DNA of 64,000 nt, from contig CAMAWP010000003.1 in NCBI GenBank assembly GCA_945861765.1, forward strand, positions 1-64,000. The letters are read 5' to 3'. Positions 1 to 9,644 of the stretch are shown here, in pieces (the first letter of the stretch is position 1; the number at the start of each line of letters is the position of its first letter). The notes below the pieces were generated by a model. It saw only the letters and a list, made by a program, of their open reading frames with translations, did no database searches and had not been told where the DNA came from. The DNA comes from Akkermansia muciniphila. GTDB lineage: Bacteria > Verrucomicrobiota > Verrucomicrobiia > Limisphaerales > SIBE01. The position numbers and the translations under genes were made by a program.

Positions 1-720
1 ATTAACGGCATTGAGCTGGCAAGTGTGGATCAGGCTCATAAAAATGTCCCCGACCTGCGCCCCCCGAAGGGTTTTGTAGGATAAGGAGTTCTTGCGATGC
101 ATGATCGCCATCTTCAAGGCTCGTTCGCAAACGTTGTTGTCCAGCGGTGCTCCCGGCACTTTGAGAAAGCGCGTCAGCGCTGCCCAATGGTTAAGCATGT
201 ACCCAAGGGCCCGGCCCAGGCCGGAGTTGGGTTCGACTTTCTTCTGGTCCAGTTGGACTTTCATCCATTGATGAAGGTCTTCCATGACCGGCCCGCTCTG
301 CGCTTGATGACAAGCCAGTCGATCCGCCTCCGAGAGCCCGTCTTGCTTCATCTGCGCTTCCAGCCGGTAAACCTCCCGCAGGCTTTGGATGACCTTCCGG
401 CATTCCTCGGGAAAATTCTCGATCTGGTCCACGAAATTGCGCCGCCCGTGCAGGAGGCAATGGCACAGGTCGGTCGGGCTTGACTTCGGTGAGTTGCGCG
501 AGAGCGCGTCACACATCTGCAAGGGCTTGTTCAGTTCGGCGGCGCGGCGCTTGAGCAATTCATCCAGGTTTTCCCCGGCATGCTTGCGCCCGGTGAAGAA
601 GAGCGCAATCTGGTTGGAGCCGGTCTGGCAGAGGAGGTTGGTGGTGAAGATGCCGGTGCGTCCCCCATCCTCTTGGGCAGCGATTTCCCGCCGCAGGCTC
701 TGCACCCGCATGAAGGTGTC
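1..720 (-). pseudogene. tnpC: IS66 transposase TnpC, C-terminal part only
   Basis: Translating the minus strand in the frame whose codons begin at multiples of 3 gives an uninterrupted stretch from about 720 to the window edge. It reads through the typical DDE_Tnp_IS66 blocks: RTGIFTTNLL, IALFFTGRKHAGENLDELLK, CDALSRN, CHCLLHGRRNFVD, and finally PGAPLDNNVCERALK with the conserved late acidic residue, then HRKNSLSYKTLRGAQVGD. The N-terminal portion, including the first catalytic aspartates, is missing. Upstream of 720 the frame runs into sequence that belongs to tnpB in another frame. This is a deletion remnant and the protein continues past base 1. Confidence 0.85.
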
Positions 721-941
721 ATGAGGCACAACCAAAAACCTTGCCCGTCGTAGACCAGTAATTTGAGCGCGCGCCGACTCCGGCTTCGGAAGACGAACAA
801 CGCGCCCGTCATTGGGTCGCTGCCCAGCGCCTGCCGGCACAACCCAGCCAGCCCGTCGATTCCCTTGCGAAAATCCACAGGCTCGACCGCCAGCAAAATC
901 CGCATCTGGGGAGTAATTTGAATCACCGCTCCTGCCTCCAA
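721..941 (-). pseudogene. tnpB: IS66 accessory protein TnpB, truncated at C-terminus
   Basis: The reading frame has the TnpB (Orf2) signature: LAVEPVDFRKGIDGLAGL, then FVFRSRSRRALKLLVYDGQGFW. Similarity stops after residue 72 (about base 726), where an intact TnpB would carry on for about 30 to 40 residues. From there the frame reads tnpC DNA out of phase and continues to 531. Its start overlaps the end of the upstream tnpA-like gene by 19 bases. The likely true initiator is Met13 (about 905). Non-functional as far as can be seen. Confidence 0.8.
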
Positions 942-1351
942 AAGGCCTCGGCCAGCGCCACCACGGCGCTGACATCACGGCCCAAGTGCAGCGTGAGCTT
1001 GCCTCCGGCTGGCTCGCCCATCACCGCTCTGAATGGAGGGATGGCACCCAGACTCCCGGGTTCAGCCACAGCCCACTCCACGAACGCTGGCGGCGGCAAA
1101 TCCGGCGGACCATCCTTGGCCCGGCCCATCCAGCGGCTCAATTTGTAATAGTCCAGATGCAGTCTGCGGGAAACCTGGCTAACTCCCAAAGAACGCGCCA
1201 GTAACGCGGCCGACTCCCATACCTCAGTCGGCAGACCAGCTCGGGTCCTCTGCTTCCGACGCCAAGCGTAGAGTTGACGCTCCAGCGTTTCCAGATCGGT
1301 GGTGGAAAACCCCTTTGGCCTCCGCAGTCCCTCGATAATCGTTGATCTCAT
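923..1351 (-). CDS. tnpA: IS66-type TnpA-like accessory protein
   Basis: 142 residues. The middle part (around residues 38-75: LPTEVWESAALLARSLGVSQ, then a LDYYKLSRWMGR segment) looks like the helix-turn-helix DNA-binding region of IS66 TnpA proteins. The C-terminus (LTLHLGRDVSAVVALAEAFW) resembles the strand-helix end common to this family. It lies directly before tnpB with a 19-base overlap, the standard IS66 order. It appears intact, but the transposase it would assist is deleted, so it is probably a relic. Assignment rests on motif memory and context. Confidence 0.7.
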   Translation of the reverse strand: MRSTIIEGLRRPKGFSTTDLETLERQLYAWRRKQRTRAGLPTEVWESAALLARSLGVSQVSRRLHLDYYKLSRWMGRAKDGPPDLPPPAFVEWAVAEPGSLGAIPPFRAVMGEPAGGKLTLHLGRDVSAVVALAEAFWRQER

Positions 1352-1611
1352 GCCACCAGCCTATGCGATCGCCGCCGCCGCACTCACGCACGCTTACCAA
1401 AGCAACACCGTTCGTAAAATGCCGCTCCTTGCCGCTGACGCCTATCCCACATCGATCGATATCCTCGCTACTACGTTGTATATCGAAAGCAGCAGCTACC
1501 GTTACTGCTGTGCGGGCGAGTTCGCTATCGAGACGGTTGTTCCTCCGGCACGAGGTGATGTGAATGTTGGATCGAATCAATGCTCGTGGGCGCTCGGGAC
1601 TTTCAGGACCG

Positions 1612-2616
1612 CTACTTCAATTCGTGGTCTGACGGTTTGACGCCCTTCTTGCCTTTACCGAACCCGAAAAACGTTGGCTTGAAATCTCCGACGTATTCCA
1701 CGTTGCTTTTGGCTGGTGCTTTTTCTTCCAGCCCGAGGCCCCAGTAGCAGGCGTTCACGAGCAAGCGGCGTAAGCCTTCGCTTTCCAAATCCGGAGCCGC
1801 GCCGATCGTGGTTCCGAGTACTCGCGATGTTTTTCCGCTCTCGCCCACGTAATTGCGAATCCAAATCAGCGGCATCATTGGGTTGTTCTTCGGACCTGTC
1901 ACGGCCTTGTCAGTTGGCTTCATGCCTTCCAGCACTTGGCCATAGACCAGAACCTTCACGTCGGCTGGCAGGTGGATGATGCCGTAAACATCGGTCGGAC
2001 CCCAGATGTCATCGACGCCTCTCAAGACCGGGTGATCCTTGAATTGCTCATTGATAAGGCCACGGGTGCTTTCTTTTCCGTGATTGCCATGGTGGCTGAT
2101 CCAGGTATCGCCGAGCACGTGCTGTCCGAAGCCGCCGGGCCATTCCTTGCTTTGCCAGTCGTATTTCGCATACACGCTCTGTTTGTTCCGCTTGATCTCA
2201 AACGCGTGCGTCGAGGTGCGAAGCCCTAGAATAGGTTTCCCCGAGTTCACGAAATCGGCGATGTATTTCATCTGGTCGTCAGGCGGTTCGCGGAAGCGAA
2301 GAAACAAGATCATCATGTCGGCAGTTTCAAGTGCTTTCAACCCGACGACATTGGTCGAGTTATTTGGATCGATGGTGCCGTCAGCGGGATTCAGGGCAAA
2401 GAGGACAGTGCATTTGAAGCCGTGGCGGATGGCCAGGATTTTGGCCAGCATTGGCATGCCTTCCTCGGATCGGTACTCCTCGTCGCCGGTGACGAAAACG
2501 ATATGTTTGCCTTTGCCCGGTCCTTGTTTGCCTTCGTAAGTTACCCAGTCTCCGGCGTTTATTCTGGTGCAGACGACCGAACTCAAAACGATTAATAGGG
2601 TTGCCAAATATTTCAT
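1612..2616 (-). CDS. Secreted ThuA-like domain protein
   Basis: About 334 residues from the chosen ATG at 2616. An AAAGGA Shine-Dalgarno lies 6 bases upstream of it, and a hydrophobic export signal (MKYLATLLIVLSSVV) follows immediately; an in-frame ATG at 2652 has neither. The mature part has the class-I amidotransferase-like fold of the ThuA family (trehalose utilisation): HIVFVTGDEEYRSEEGMP near the start, LETADMMILFLRFREPPDDQ, a GKPILGLRTSTHAF segment at the nucleophile-elbow position but without a cysteine, and GDTWISHHGNHGKEST. Family members in Verrucomicrobiota and Planctomycetota are periplasmic and usually sit with sugar dehydrogenase-like proteins. The true substrate is unknown. Divergent from the DUF6797 gene, with 176 bases between them holding both promoters. 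Confidence 0.85.
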   Translation of the reverse strand: MKYLATLLIVLSSVVCTRINAGDWVTYEGKQGPGKGKHIVFVTGDEEYRSEEGMPMLAKILAIRHGFKCTVLFALNPADGTIDPNNSTNVVGLKALETADMMILFLRFREPPDDQMKYIADFVNSGKPILGLRTSTHAFEIKRNKQSVYAKYDWQSKEWPGGFGQHVLGDTWISHHGNHGKESTRGLINEQFKDHPVLRGVDDIWGPTDVYGIIHLPADVKVLVYGQVLEGMKPTDKAVTGPKNNPMMPLIWIRNYVGESGKTSRVLGTTIGAAPDLESEGLRRLLVNACYWGLGLEEKAPAKSNVEYVGDFKPTFFGFGKGKKGVKPSDHELK

Positions 2617-2792
2617 AATTTCCTTTGAGTGAGATTTGTCGGCCGCATTCATATCTCACGTTGCGAAAAAGGACAATCAGAAGTATCAGCTCTGTCCGAC
2701 GCGCAAGTGATCGTTTTGAGTCCTCGAAGTCGCTCTCGACAAGGTCGAAATGATTATCGAGGATTCGAAAAACCAAAATGGATCAAGGACCC

Positions 2793-5198
2793 ATGAAATT
2801 TGAAATCAAGCTTAAGTCGAACCTCGGCGCCATGATTTGTCTGGCGCTTGTCATGTCGGTTGCCCAGGCAGAACCTGGTCTATCCGCGAGCCAGGTGCAG
2901 GGAAACGCGCCTTCGGCTTCGGAGGTCCAAGGCCGCAGCACTCAATCGCAACGGGCGCGTCAGCTCGCGCAAGCAGGGACCGCTTCTGCCAAGTCCGTCG
3001 TGCCCGGCAAGCCGTATGTGGAGATGGATTATGGCCCGTTTTTTACGGCCTCGGTCGAAGTTGGCCAGAATAACATCGCATACAAGGGGGTCGCGATCCG
3101 GCTGGACGAAGGGGATGGCGGTGTTTCCAAGGGCAAGGCTTTCGTGATCTTTGACACCGACCTGATGCGATATGCCGCCGGTTGGGGAGGGGAGGGGTTC
3201 ATCGATTGGAAAGGCATTGCGTTGGATGGTCAGCACGGTGTCCACCCTGCCATCGTTGGTGCCACCGTATTCACGAACCCTGTGGCACCCGGTTGGGCTA
3301 ACCCCGAAAGCGGGAGCTTCGAAGACCCCCGATTTCGTGGCCTCGATCAAAAACCATACGGACCCCTTCCGCGGAGTTGGTCGCATTACAAAGGAGTGTA
3401 CGTCCACGGGAACCTGGTAATTCTTTCTTACACCGTAGGCGACTCGGAGGTTCTTGAATCCCCGGGATATGTGCAGAGCGGCAACATCAGGGCGCTTTCT
3501 CGGACACTCCAGATCGGCAAGTCGTCACACGATCTTTTGCTGCGAGTTTCACCGGAAAATGTGCCGACGTGGGTTGTAGGTCCTGCTGCATTGGAGATCA
3601 AAGCGAACGATGGATTTAATTTACTGAGAATTCCTGCCTCGATGACGCCATTGGTTGCCACCGTGTTTATGGCGGATTCGCGAGTTCCAGCGGAGTTGAG
3701 AGTGCTAAGAGCCCTCGGTGCTTCCACGCCCAAACTTGCCGATATGGCATCGTTCACCAAAGGCGGTCCCTCTCACTGGCCTCTCAAGCTGACGACTCAA
3801 GTTCAGCGAGGTCCTAACGATGGACCTTATGCTATCGACATCCTCGCGTTGCCCACGGATAACCCATGGCGCTCGTGGATGCGGCTTGGCGGGTTTGATT
3901 TTTTTGCAGATGGCCGTCGAGCGGCTGTCTGCACGTGGCAGGGCGATGTCTGGATTGTTGACGGCTTGGGTGACAGCCCCGAGAAACTGAGCTGGCAACG
4001 GATCGCGAGCGGAATGTTTCAACCGCTCGGGTTGAAAATCATTGATGAGAAAATCGTCGTGACGTGCCGGGATCAAATCACAATTCTCCATGACTTGAAC
4101 GGCGATGGCGAAACCGATTTCTACGAGAACTTCAACAATGACGCTCAAGTCACTGAGCATTTCCACGAATTCGCCATGGATTTGCAGGTCGATGCATCTG
4201 GGAATTTGTACTATGCGAAAGCGGCTCGCCACGCGAAGGAGCCTCTGGTTCCGCATCACGGCACCCTGATCAAGGTGAGCAAGGATGGCGCGCGGAGCGA
4301 AATTCTCGCGAGCGGTTTCCGGGCACCGAACGGCGTTTGCTTGAATCCCGATGGGAGTTTCGTCATCAGCGATCAGGAGGGGCATTGGACTCCGATGAAC
4401 CGTATCAACTGGGTGAAGCCCGGCGGGTTTTACGGGAACCTGTGGTCTTATTCTCCGGGCCGCGCTGTGGAGGATTACGATCCTCCGCTTTGCTGGATTC
4501 ACAAGAACATGGATCGTTCGCCTGCCGAGCAGTTGTGGGTCACCAGCGATAAGTGGGGGCCGCTCAAAGGCGCGCTGCTCAGCCTCTCTTACGGAACCGG
4601 TAGAATTTGGAATGTGCTTTACGAACAATCCGGTGAATGGATCCAAGGCGGCATTGTGCGGCTGCCTCTCCCGGAATTTCCGACTGGCATTATGCGTGGA
4701 CGTTTTAGTCCTCGCGATGGACAACTGTATGCCTGTGGACTGTTTGGTTGGGCGGGCAACAAAACGCAACCAGGCGGGTTTTACCGCGTTCGTTACACCG
4801 GGAAACCGCTTCATATGCCAACGAACCTGTTGGCTGTGCGGAACGGTGTGGTGATCACCTTTACGAATCCTCTCGATCCGATTTCAGCCCGTGATCCACA
4901 GAACTACGGCGTGGCGCGTTGGAATTATCAGCGAACTGCGAACTACGGTTCAGCCGACTACAAACTCAGTGACGGGACGAAGGGGCGCGACCAGGTGGAG
5001 GTCAGCGCCGTGAAAGTCTCGGAAGACCGCCGTTCGGTATTCTTGCAAATTCCCGATATGCGAATCTGCATGCAGATGGAAATCCAATGCGATGTGGTCG
5101 CAGCCGATGGAACACGAGTTTCGCAAGTCATAGGCAACACGATCAATTTTTTGAGCGATCTCTCTAAGACACTTTCGGCACCGTTCCAGGGGAAGTAA
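2793..5198 (+). CDS. Secreted DUF6797 / beta-propeller protein
   Basis: 801 residues from the second ATG (2793), preferred because AAGGA lies just upstream and a signal peptide follows (MKFEIKLKSNLGAMICLALVMSVAQA). Residues about 70-330 match the DUF6797 module seen in planctomycete and verrucomicrobial secreted proteins (MDYGPFFTASVEVG, WGGEGFIDWKGIALDG). Residues about 350-670 form a propeller-like region with NPWRSWMRLGGFDFFADGRR, DLNGDGETDFYENF and GFRAPNGVCLNPDGSFVISD, similar to soluble glucose dehydrogenase/NHL-type folds. No CxxCH motif is present, although relatives often end in a cytochrome c domain. A haem-bearing dehydrogenase-like gene follows 187 bases downstream on the same strand, so the two may work together in periplasmic oxidation of a sugar or similar substrate (inference). 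Confidence 0.8.
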   Translation: MKFEIKLKSNLGAMICLALVMSVAQAEPGLSASQVQGNAPSASEVQGRSTQSQRARQLAQAGTASAKSVVPGKPYVEMDYGPFFTASVEVGQNNIAYKGVAIRLDEGDGGVSKGKAFVIFDTDLMRYAAGWGGEGFIDWKGIALDGQHGVHPAIVGATVFTNPVAPGWANPESGSFEDPRFRGLDQKPYGPLPRSWSHYKGVYVHGNLVILSYTVGDSEVLESPGYVQSGNIRALSRTLQIGKSSHDLLLRVSPENVPTWVVGPAALEIKANDGFNLLRIPASMTPLVATVFMADSRVPAELRVLRALGASTPKLADMASFTKGGPSHWPLKLTTQVQRGPNDGPYAIDILALPTDNPWRSWMRLGGFDFFADGRRAAVCTWQGDVWIVDGLGDSPEKLSWQRIASGMFQPLGLKIIDEKIVVTCRDQITILHDLNGDGETDFYENFNNDAQVTEHFHEFAMDLQVDASGNLYYAKAARHAKEPLVPHHGTLIKVSKDGARSEILASGFRAPNGVCLNPDGSFVISDQEGHWTPMNRINWVKPGGFYGNLWSYSPGRAVEDYDPPLCWIHKNMDRSPAEQLWVTSDKWGPLKGALLSLSYGTGRIWNVLYEQSGEWIQGGIVRLPLPEFPTGIMRGRFSPRDGQLYACGLFGWAGNKTQPGGFYRVRYTGKPLHMPTNLLAVRNGVVITFTNPLDPISARDPQNYGVARWNYQRTANYGSADYKLSDGTKGRDQVEVSAVKVSEDRRSVFLQIPDMRICMQMEIQCDVVAADGTRVSQVIGNTINFLSDLSKTLSAPFQGK

Positions 5199-5385
5199 CC
5201 AGCCGTCCATGTCGGTTCCTGCCCAGCCGAAGGACTCAGACCACCGTTCAGCAGTCGTATGGTTCATTCCGTTGGAACGAGGTCGCCGAATCGGCAGTAC
5301 ATCAACACTGCTTCGGAAGGTCTTGAATAGTGGGCGAATCTCTTCAATCTAACTGCATCAATCGCTCAACCACTTAACCATTGCT

Positions 5386-8300
5386 ATGCCAGACGATACC
5401 CGATTCTTCGTCCACCGCCCCCTGCTCATGTTCCTTGTGACGGGCCTCTCCTTTGTTTTTTTAGCCGCTGCGCCATCCCATTCCGCAGAAGCGACATCGC
5501 CGACAGGCGGTGTCACTGCCGAGCGCGAAGCCGCTCTCCTGAAGGACGTGAAGATTCCGGATGGCTTTGAGGCCACGATCTTCGCCACGCCACCGTCGGT
5601 GAATTATCCGGTGTTCGTGTCCGCTGCTCCGGACGGAACGGTCTATGTCTCGTCCGACAAGAATGGCTCGTTGGATCGCGCGCCGGGACGTGGTCGGGTG
5701 CTACGCGCGCGCGATCTCGATGGGGATGGCCGAGCCGATGAGGTGAAATTGTTCGTCCCCAACGTCGATTCGCCGCGCGGCTTGGTATGGGACCGTGACC
5801 GGCTTTACCTCCTGCATCCGCCGCATCTCAGCGCATTCATTGATCGCGATGGCGATGGAGTTGCAGACGAAGAGAAGGTCTTGGTGAAGAATATCGCATT
5901 TGGCTTCAAGGACCGACCGGCGGACCACAGTTCGAATGGTATCGAATTGGGAATTGACGGTTGGATTTACTGTGCCATTGGCGATTTCGGTTTCATGGAA
6001 GCCGAGGGCACGGACGGTCGGAAGCTGCAACTGCGCGGCGGTGGCGTAGTCCGTGTCCGCCCCGACGGAACTGGGCTGGAGCTGTATTCGCGAGGAACAC
6101 GCAATATTCTCGAGGTGTTGGTCAGCCCGCTGTTGGACGCTTTCGCGCGCGACAACACCAACGATGGCGGGGGGTGGGATATCCGTTTCCATCACTTCGC
6201 GGGCTTGAGTGAGCATGGCTATCCTTCGCTCTACAAGAACTTTCTCGGAGAGTTCATTGAACCTCTCGCCGATTACGGTGGCGGCTCCGGCTGCGGCGGC
6301 TTATTCCTTGATGAACCGGGCTTTCCGGAAGGTTTTGGCCACGCCATTTACACCGCCGACTGGGGGCGTGAATGGATTTACCGCCACCAGATCACTCCGA
6401 AAGGCGCCACCTTCACGATCGATCAAACTCAGTTTTTCCGCGCGCCCCGCGTGACCGACCTGGATGTGGATGCATCCAGTCGGCTCTACGTCGCGAGTTG
6501 GAAAGGCGCGAGCTTCACATACGTCGGCGAAAATGTCGGTTTCCTTGTTCGTTTAACACCGAAGGGTTTCGTTCCTGAGCCTCTTCCTGATTTTGCCAAA
6601 GCCGGCCCGGCTGAACTTGTCCGGCTTCTGGAATCGCCAAGCCATCGCCGCCGCCTCGAAGCTCAACGTGAGTTGGTGCGACGCGGATTGAGTGAGGAAG
6701 TAACTCGAAATCTGATGGCTTTGGCCAAAGGCCAGTCGAAGCCGCTGGCATCGCGCGTCGCTGCCATCTTCGCCCTGAAGCAGGGTTTGCAAGCGGAGGC
6801 GATAGGAAGGCTTGTGGAACTGACAAACGACGATTCTGTTCGCGAGTACGCGATTCGCGCTCTCTGTGATCGCACGGCCGAAACTGAAGGTGTGCCCGCC
6901 GAACCCTTCCTTTCCGGGTTGGTGGACACGAACCCGCGCGTTCGGCGCGAAGCCGCCTTCGCGATGGCCAGGCTCGGCCGCACTCAATATGCCGAGGCGC
7001 TTACCTCTTTGCTGGACGACGTTGATCCAGTCGTTGCTCACACGGCAACGCAAGCCTTGAAGCGTTTGTCGGCAGCCGAAGCTTGCTTCTCTGTTCTCGA
7101 TAAGACTGGTGCTTCTTCCGCTCAACGAGTCGGCGCTCTTCGAGTGCTTCAGGCGTTGCACAAACCTTCTGTGGTGGATGGGTTGCTGGCGCGGTTGGGC
7201 CAGGAAACCGATTCCGCCCGCCGGTGGGGGCTGCTGACGGCTTTGTGCCGCTTATTCTACACGGACGGCCAGTGGAAAGGCGACAGTTGGGGGACGCGAC
7301 CTGACACGTCAGGTCCTTACTATCAAGCCGAGGGATGGGATCAGACCTCGAAAATCGCCGTCGGACTGACGGATGCGTTGAAACGAGCAAAGGGAGCTGA
7401 CGCCTCATTTCTGGTTTCTGAGCTAACCCGGCACAAAGTCCAATTGGATGGCGCGGTTGATCTCATCGTCGCGCTCGCGGTAAAAGATCCTTCGCTGCTC
7501 TCTCCGGCCGCAGCCCAGCTCTCGCGCAGTGATCGGATTCCTGCTGAAGCGATTCCCTTTTTGGTGATTGCCGCGACCGCCGACAGCACCGCCGACATTC
7601 CTCGATCTCAAGCGGTCATGGCGTTGGCCAAGACAGGCACGCCCGAGGCGGTCCAGGCTATTCTTTCGGCGTTGTCACGACTTGCGCAATCAAAGGCGTC
7701 GGAGTCGGATCGGGAGCGTCGCCTCGCAAGGGATGCATTCCTTAATTCGCCGCGCACCGAACTCCAGAGCGAATTACTCGAGAAGGAAGCGGCTAAGCTC
7801 AATCAAGACATTTCGGCTTGGGCAGACGCAGCTTTGCTCGCAATTTCGAACCGGCAAAACGCCTCGCCGGAAATCCGGGATGGCGCGAAGCGCGCCTTGG
7901 ACGCTGGTTGGGCGAATCCGAAGCGGCGCGCGCAAATTCTCCAGGCCATGATGCTAGGGGAGAGTCGGGTGTCGAGGGATAAGATCCTTGAGGCAGTGAA
8001 TGATCCGGATCCGACCGTGGCCGCTGCAGCGCGCCGGACGGCCCAAGTGTTGCGTTTGGACAGGGGGGCCAGGCGCGGACCACAACCGGCCGCCAGTCCG
8101 GTGATTGACAAACTCCAGCCCGCGGATGTGGTGGCCGCAGTCACGAAGACGACGGGGGATATAAAGCTCGGCGAGGAACTGTTTACTCGTCAAGCCTGCG
8201 TTAACTGCCATACGGTGACCGCGGATCAGCCATTGCGTGGACCTTTTCTTGGAAACATCGCGACAACCTACAAGCGCGCTGAGTTGGCCGAAGCGATTCT

Positions 8301-8571
8301 GCTCCCGAACAAGACTATTGCTCAGGGCTTCGTGACGCAGCATTTCGAGCTCAAGGACGGCACTGAGCTGGACGGCTTTGTTACGCAAGAGGCGGCTGAG
8401 CAAGTCTCCATCCGCAATGCAACAGCTCAAGAAAGCCTGATTCGAGTAAAAGACATCAGCAAACGCACCAAGCTGGAAAAATCTCTGATGCCCGAGGGAT
8501 TGGTTGCAAATCTCACCGTTAAAGAGCTGGCAGCGCTTTTGGATTATTTGGAAGGCTTGGTTAAAAAGTAA
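5386..8571 (+). CDS. PVC-type dehydrogenase / HEAT / haem-binding secreted protein
   Basis: 1061 residues with a signal peptide (residues about 13-34). Residues 45-400 are the propeller-like N-terminal domain of the TIGR02604 type (IPDGFEATIFATPPSVNYPV, RDLDGDGRADEVKLF, DHSSNGIELGIDGWIYCAIGD, GWDIRFHHF). Residues about 405-900 are helical repeats of the HEAT kind (RREAAFAMARLG and similar). The C-terminus is the TIGR02603-type haem domain with CVNCH at residues 938-942 and LRGPFLGNIATTY following. This architecture is characteristic of Planctomycetota and Verrucomicrobiota and is thought to oxidise carbohydrates or alcohols in the periplasm and pass electrons to the bound haem. Substrate not deducible. 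Confidence 0.9.
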   Translation: MPDDTRFFVHRPLLMFLVTGLSFVFLAAAPSHSAEATSPTGGVTAEREAALLKDVKIPDGFEATIFATPPSVNYPVFVSAAPDGTVYVSSDKNGSLDRAPGRGRVLRARDLDGDGRADEVKLFVPNVDSPRGLVWDRDRLYLLHPPHLSAFIDRDGDGVADEEKVLVKNIAFGFKDRPADHSSNGIELGIDGWIYCAIGDFGFMEAEGTDGRKLQLRGGGVVRVRPDGTGLELYSRGTRNILEVLVSPLLDAFARDNTNDGGGWDIRFHHFAGLSEHGYPSLYKNFLGEFIEPLADYGGGSGCGGLFLDEPGFPEGFGHAIYTADWGREWIYRHQITPKGATFTIDQTQFFRAPRVTDLDVDASSRLYVASWKGASFTYVGENVGFLVRLTPKGFVPEPLPDFAKAGPAELVRLLESPSHRRRLEAQRELVRRGLSEEVTRNLMALAKGQSKPLASRVAAIFALKQGLQAEAIGRLVELTNDDSVREYAIRALCDRTAETEGVPAEPFLSGLVDTNPRVRREAAFAMARLGRTQYAEALTSLLDDVDPVVAHTATQALKRLSAAEACFSVLDKTGASSAQRVGALRVLQALHKPSVVDGLLARLGQETDSARRWGLLTALCRLFYTDGQWKGDSWGTRPDTSGPYYQAEGWDQTSKIAVGLTDALKRAKGADASFLVSELTRHKVQLDGAVDLIVALAVKDPSLLSPAAAQLSRSDRIPAEAIPFLVIAATADSTADIPRSQAVMALAKTGTPEAVQAILSALSRLAQSKASESDRERRLARDAFLNSPRTELQSELLEKEAAKLNQDISAWADAALLAISNRQNASPEIRDGAKRALDAGWANPKRRAQILQAMMLGESRVSRDKILEAVNDPDPTVAAAARRTAQVLRLDRGARRGPQPAASPVIDKLQPADVVAAVTKTTGDIKLGEELFTRQACVNCHTVTADQPLRGPFLGNIATTYKRAELAEAILLPNKTIAQGFVTQHFELKDGTELDGFVTQEAAEQVSIRNATAQESLIRVKDISKRTKLEKSLMPEGLVANLTVKELAALLDYLEGLVKK

Positions 8572-8820
8572 ACGAAGCGAGCTTGAAGGCTCCGGTTTGG
8601 AGGAAGTGGATTTCTCCTGGGATCTCGAATTGCGCGCTCAGATTGGACAATCTAAGTCGCCGCTGTCCGCTCTCGCCTTGGGCGGCTTTCGAGGCTACCG
8701 AAGGCCGGAATCCTCATCCAACTTGGATACGAGCGGCTTTTTTCTTGTGTCAACGCCTCTCGATGGCTATGGTTTAATCCGACAGTATAAAATCAAATAC
8801 CTATCAGTGTTTTAAGATTG

Positions 8821-9567
8821 ATGATCATATTAATATTTTTTCTTCTCCATTGGTACCTCTCACTTTTTGGACAAACATTTTACCTTCACCGTTATGCTGC
8901 CCACAAGATGTTCACGATGAACAAATCCTGGGAACTATTCTTTTATGTCTTTTCCTGGTTTGCTCAAGGCTCGTCTTACTTGAATGCAAGGGCTTATGCG
9001 ATCCTCCACCGGATGCATCATGCCTACAGCGATACAGAGGAAGACCCACATACGCCTCACTTTTTTAATGAAGTTTTCAGTATGTCAGTTCATACCGCAA
9101 AAGTTTATCATAGTTTGGCGACAGGAACGCTCAAGGCGGGTTCGCAATTTCAAAGCAATGATCCTGTATATCCGGTTATCGATCGAGTCGCTGATAGTTG
9201 GCTTACCCGAGTCGCGTTTGGGTTTTTATACACGCTGTTCTATGTTTCGTTTGCTACCCATTGGTGGATGTTCTTACTATTGCCAATCCATTATCTGATG
9301 GGGCCTGTGCATGGAGCCATCGTGAACTGGGCGGGCCATAAATATGGCTATCGCAATTTCGATCAACCCGACAAATCAAGAAACACATTGTTCATCGATA
9401 TCCTTCTGCTAGGTGAATTGTTTCAGAACAATCATCATCACAATGGTAAGAGACCAAACTTTGCGACCAAGTGGTGGGAGTTCGACCCTGTTTATCCTGT
9501 AATCAAATTATTCGACAGAATGCATATCATCCAATTGGTGAAACAAGATCCGGCGCCAAATTCGTGA
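8821..9567 (+). CDS. Membrane fatty acid desaturase
   Basis: 249 residues from ATG 8821; a TTG one codon earlier is also possible. All three histidine boxes of acyl-lipid/acyl-CoA desaturases are present: HRYAAH (23-28), HRMHH (63-67) and QNNHHH (about 202-207), with the extra H-G-A-I-V-N-W-A-G-H element between the second and third. Hydrophobic segments at residues 1-20, 38-58 and about 120-160 would anchor it in the inner membrane, where a di-iron centre inserts a double bond into acyl chains. Base composition is clearly more AT-rich than the flanking genes (runs such as ATTAATATTTTTTC at the start), and it stands alone between secreted catabolic genes, which suggests acquisition by transfer. 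Confidence 0.88.
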   Translation: MIILIFFLLHWYLSLFGQTFYLHRYAAHKMFTMNKSWELFFYVFSWFAQGSSYLNARAYAILHRMHHAYSDTEEDPHTPHFFNEVFSMSVHTAKVYHSLATGTLKAGSQFQSNDPVYPVIDRVADSWLTRVAFGFLYTLFYVSFATHWWMFLLLPIHYLMGPVHGAIVNWAGHKYGYRNFDQPDKSRNTLFIDILLLGELFQNNHHHNGKRPNFATKWWEFDPVYPVIKLFDRMHIIQLVKQDPAPNS

Positions 9568-9644
9568 TTTTATTGATCGCCGTCGGTTTGCCCGAAAGCC
9601 TTTGGCGAATGGACCCATCCTTACGAAACAGAAAACCAACCATT

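Larger units (their letters stand above)
1..1351 (-). mobile_element. Degenerate IS66-family insertion sequence
   Basis: Three reading frames in the order tnpA, tnpB, tnpC on the minus strand match IS66 organisation. The tnpB and tnpC parts are joined by an internal deletion near position 720, which removes the end of tnpB and roughly the first half or more of tnpC, so the element cannot encode its own transposase. The left end lies outside the window. I could not identify terminal inverted repeats on the right, so the right limit is set at the tnpA start. Confidence 0.85.

Noticed and set aside
1352-1611. Possible right terminal region of the IS66 element
   Set aside because: No inverted repeat or target duplication found, so the element boundary could not be supported here.
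3705-4814. 369-codon minus-strand frame
   Set aside because: Lies wholly inside the DUF6797 gene on the other strand and has no motif.
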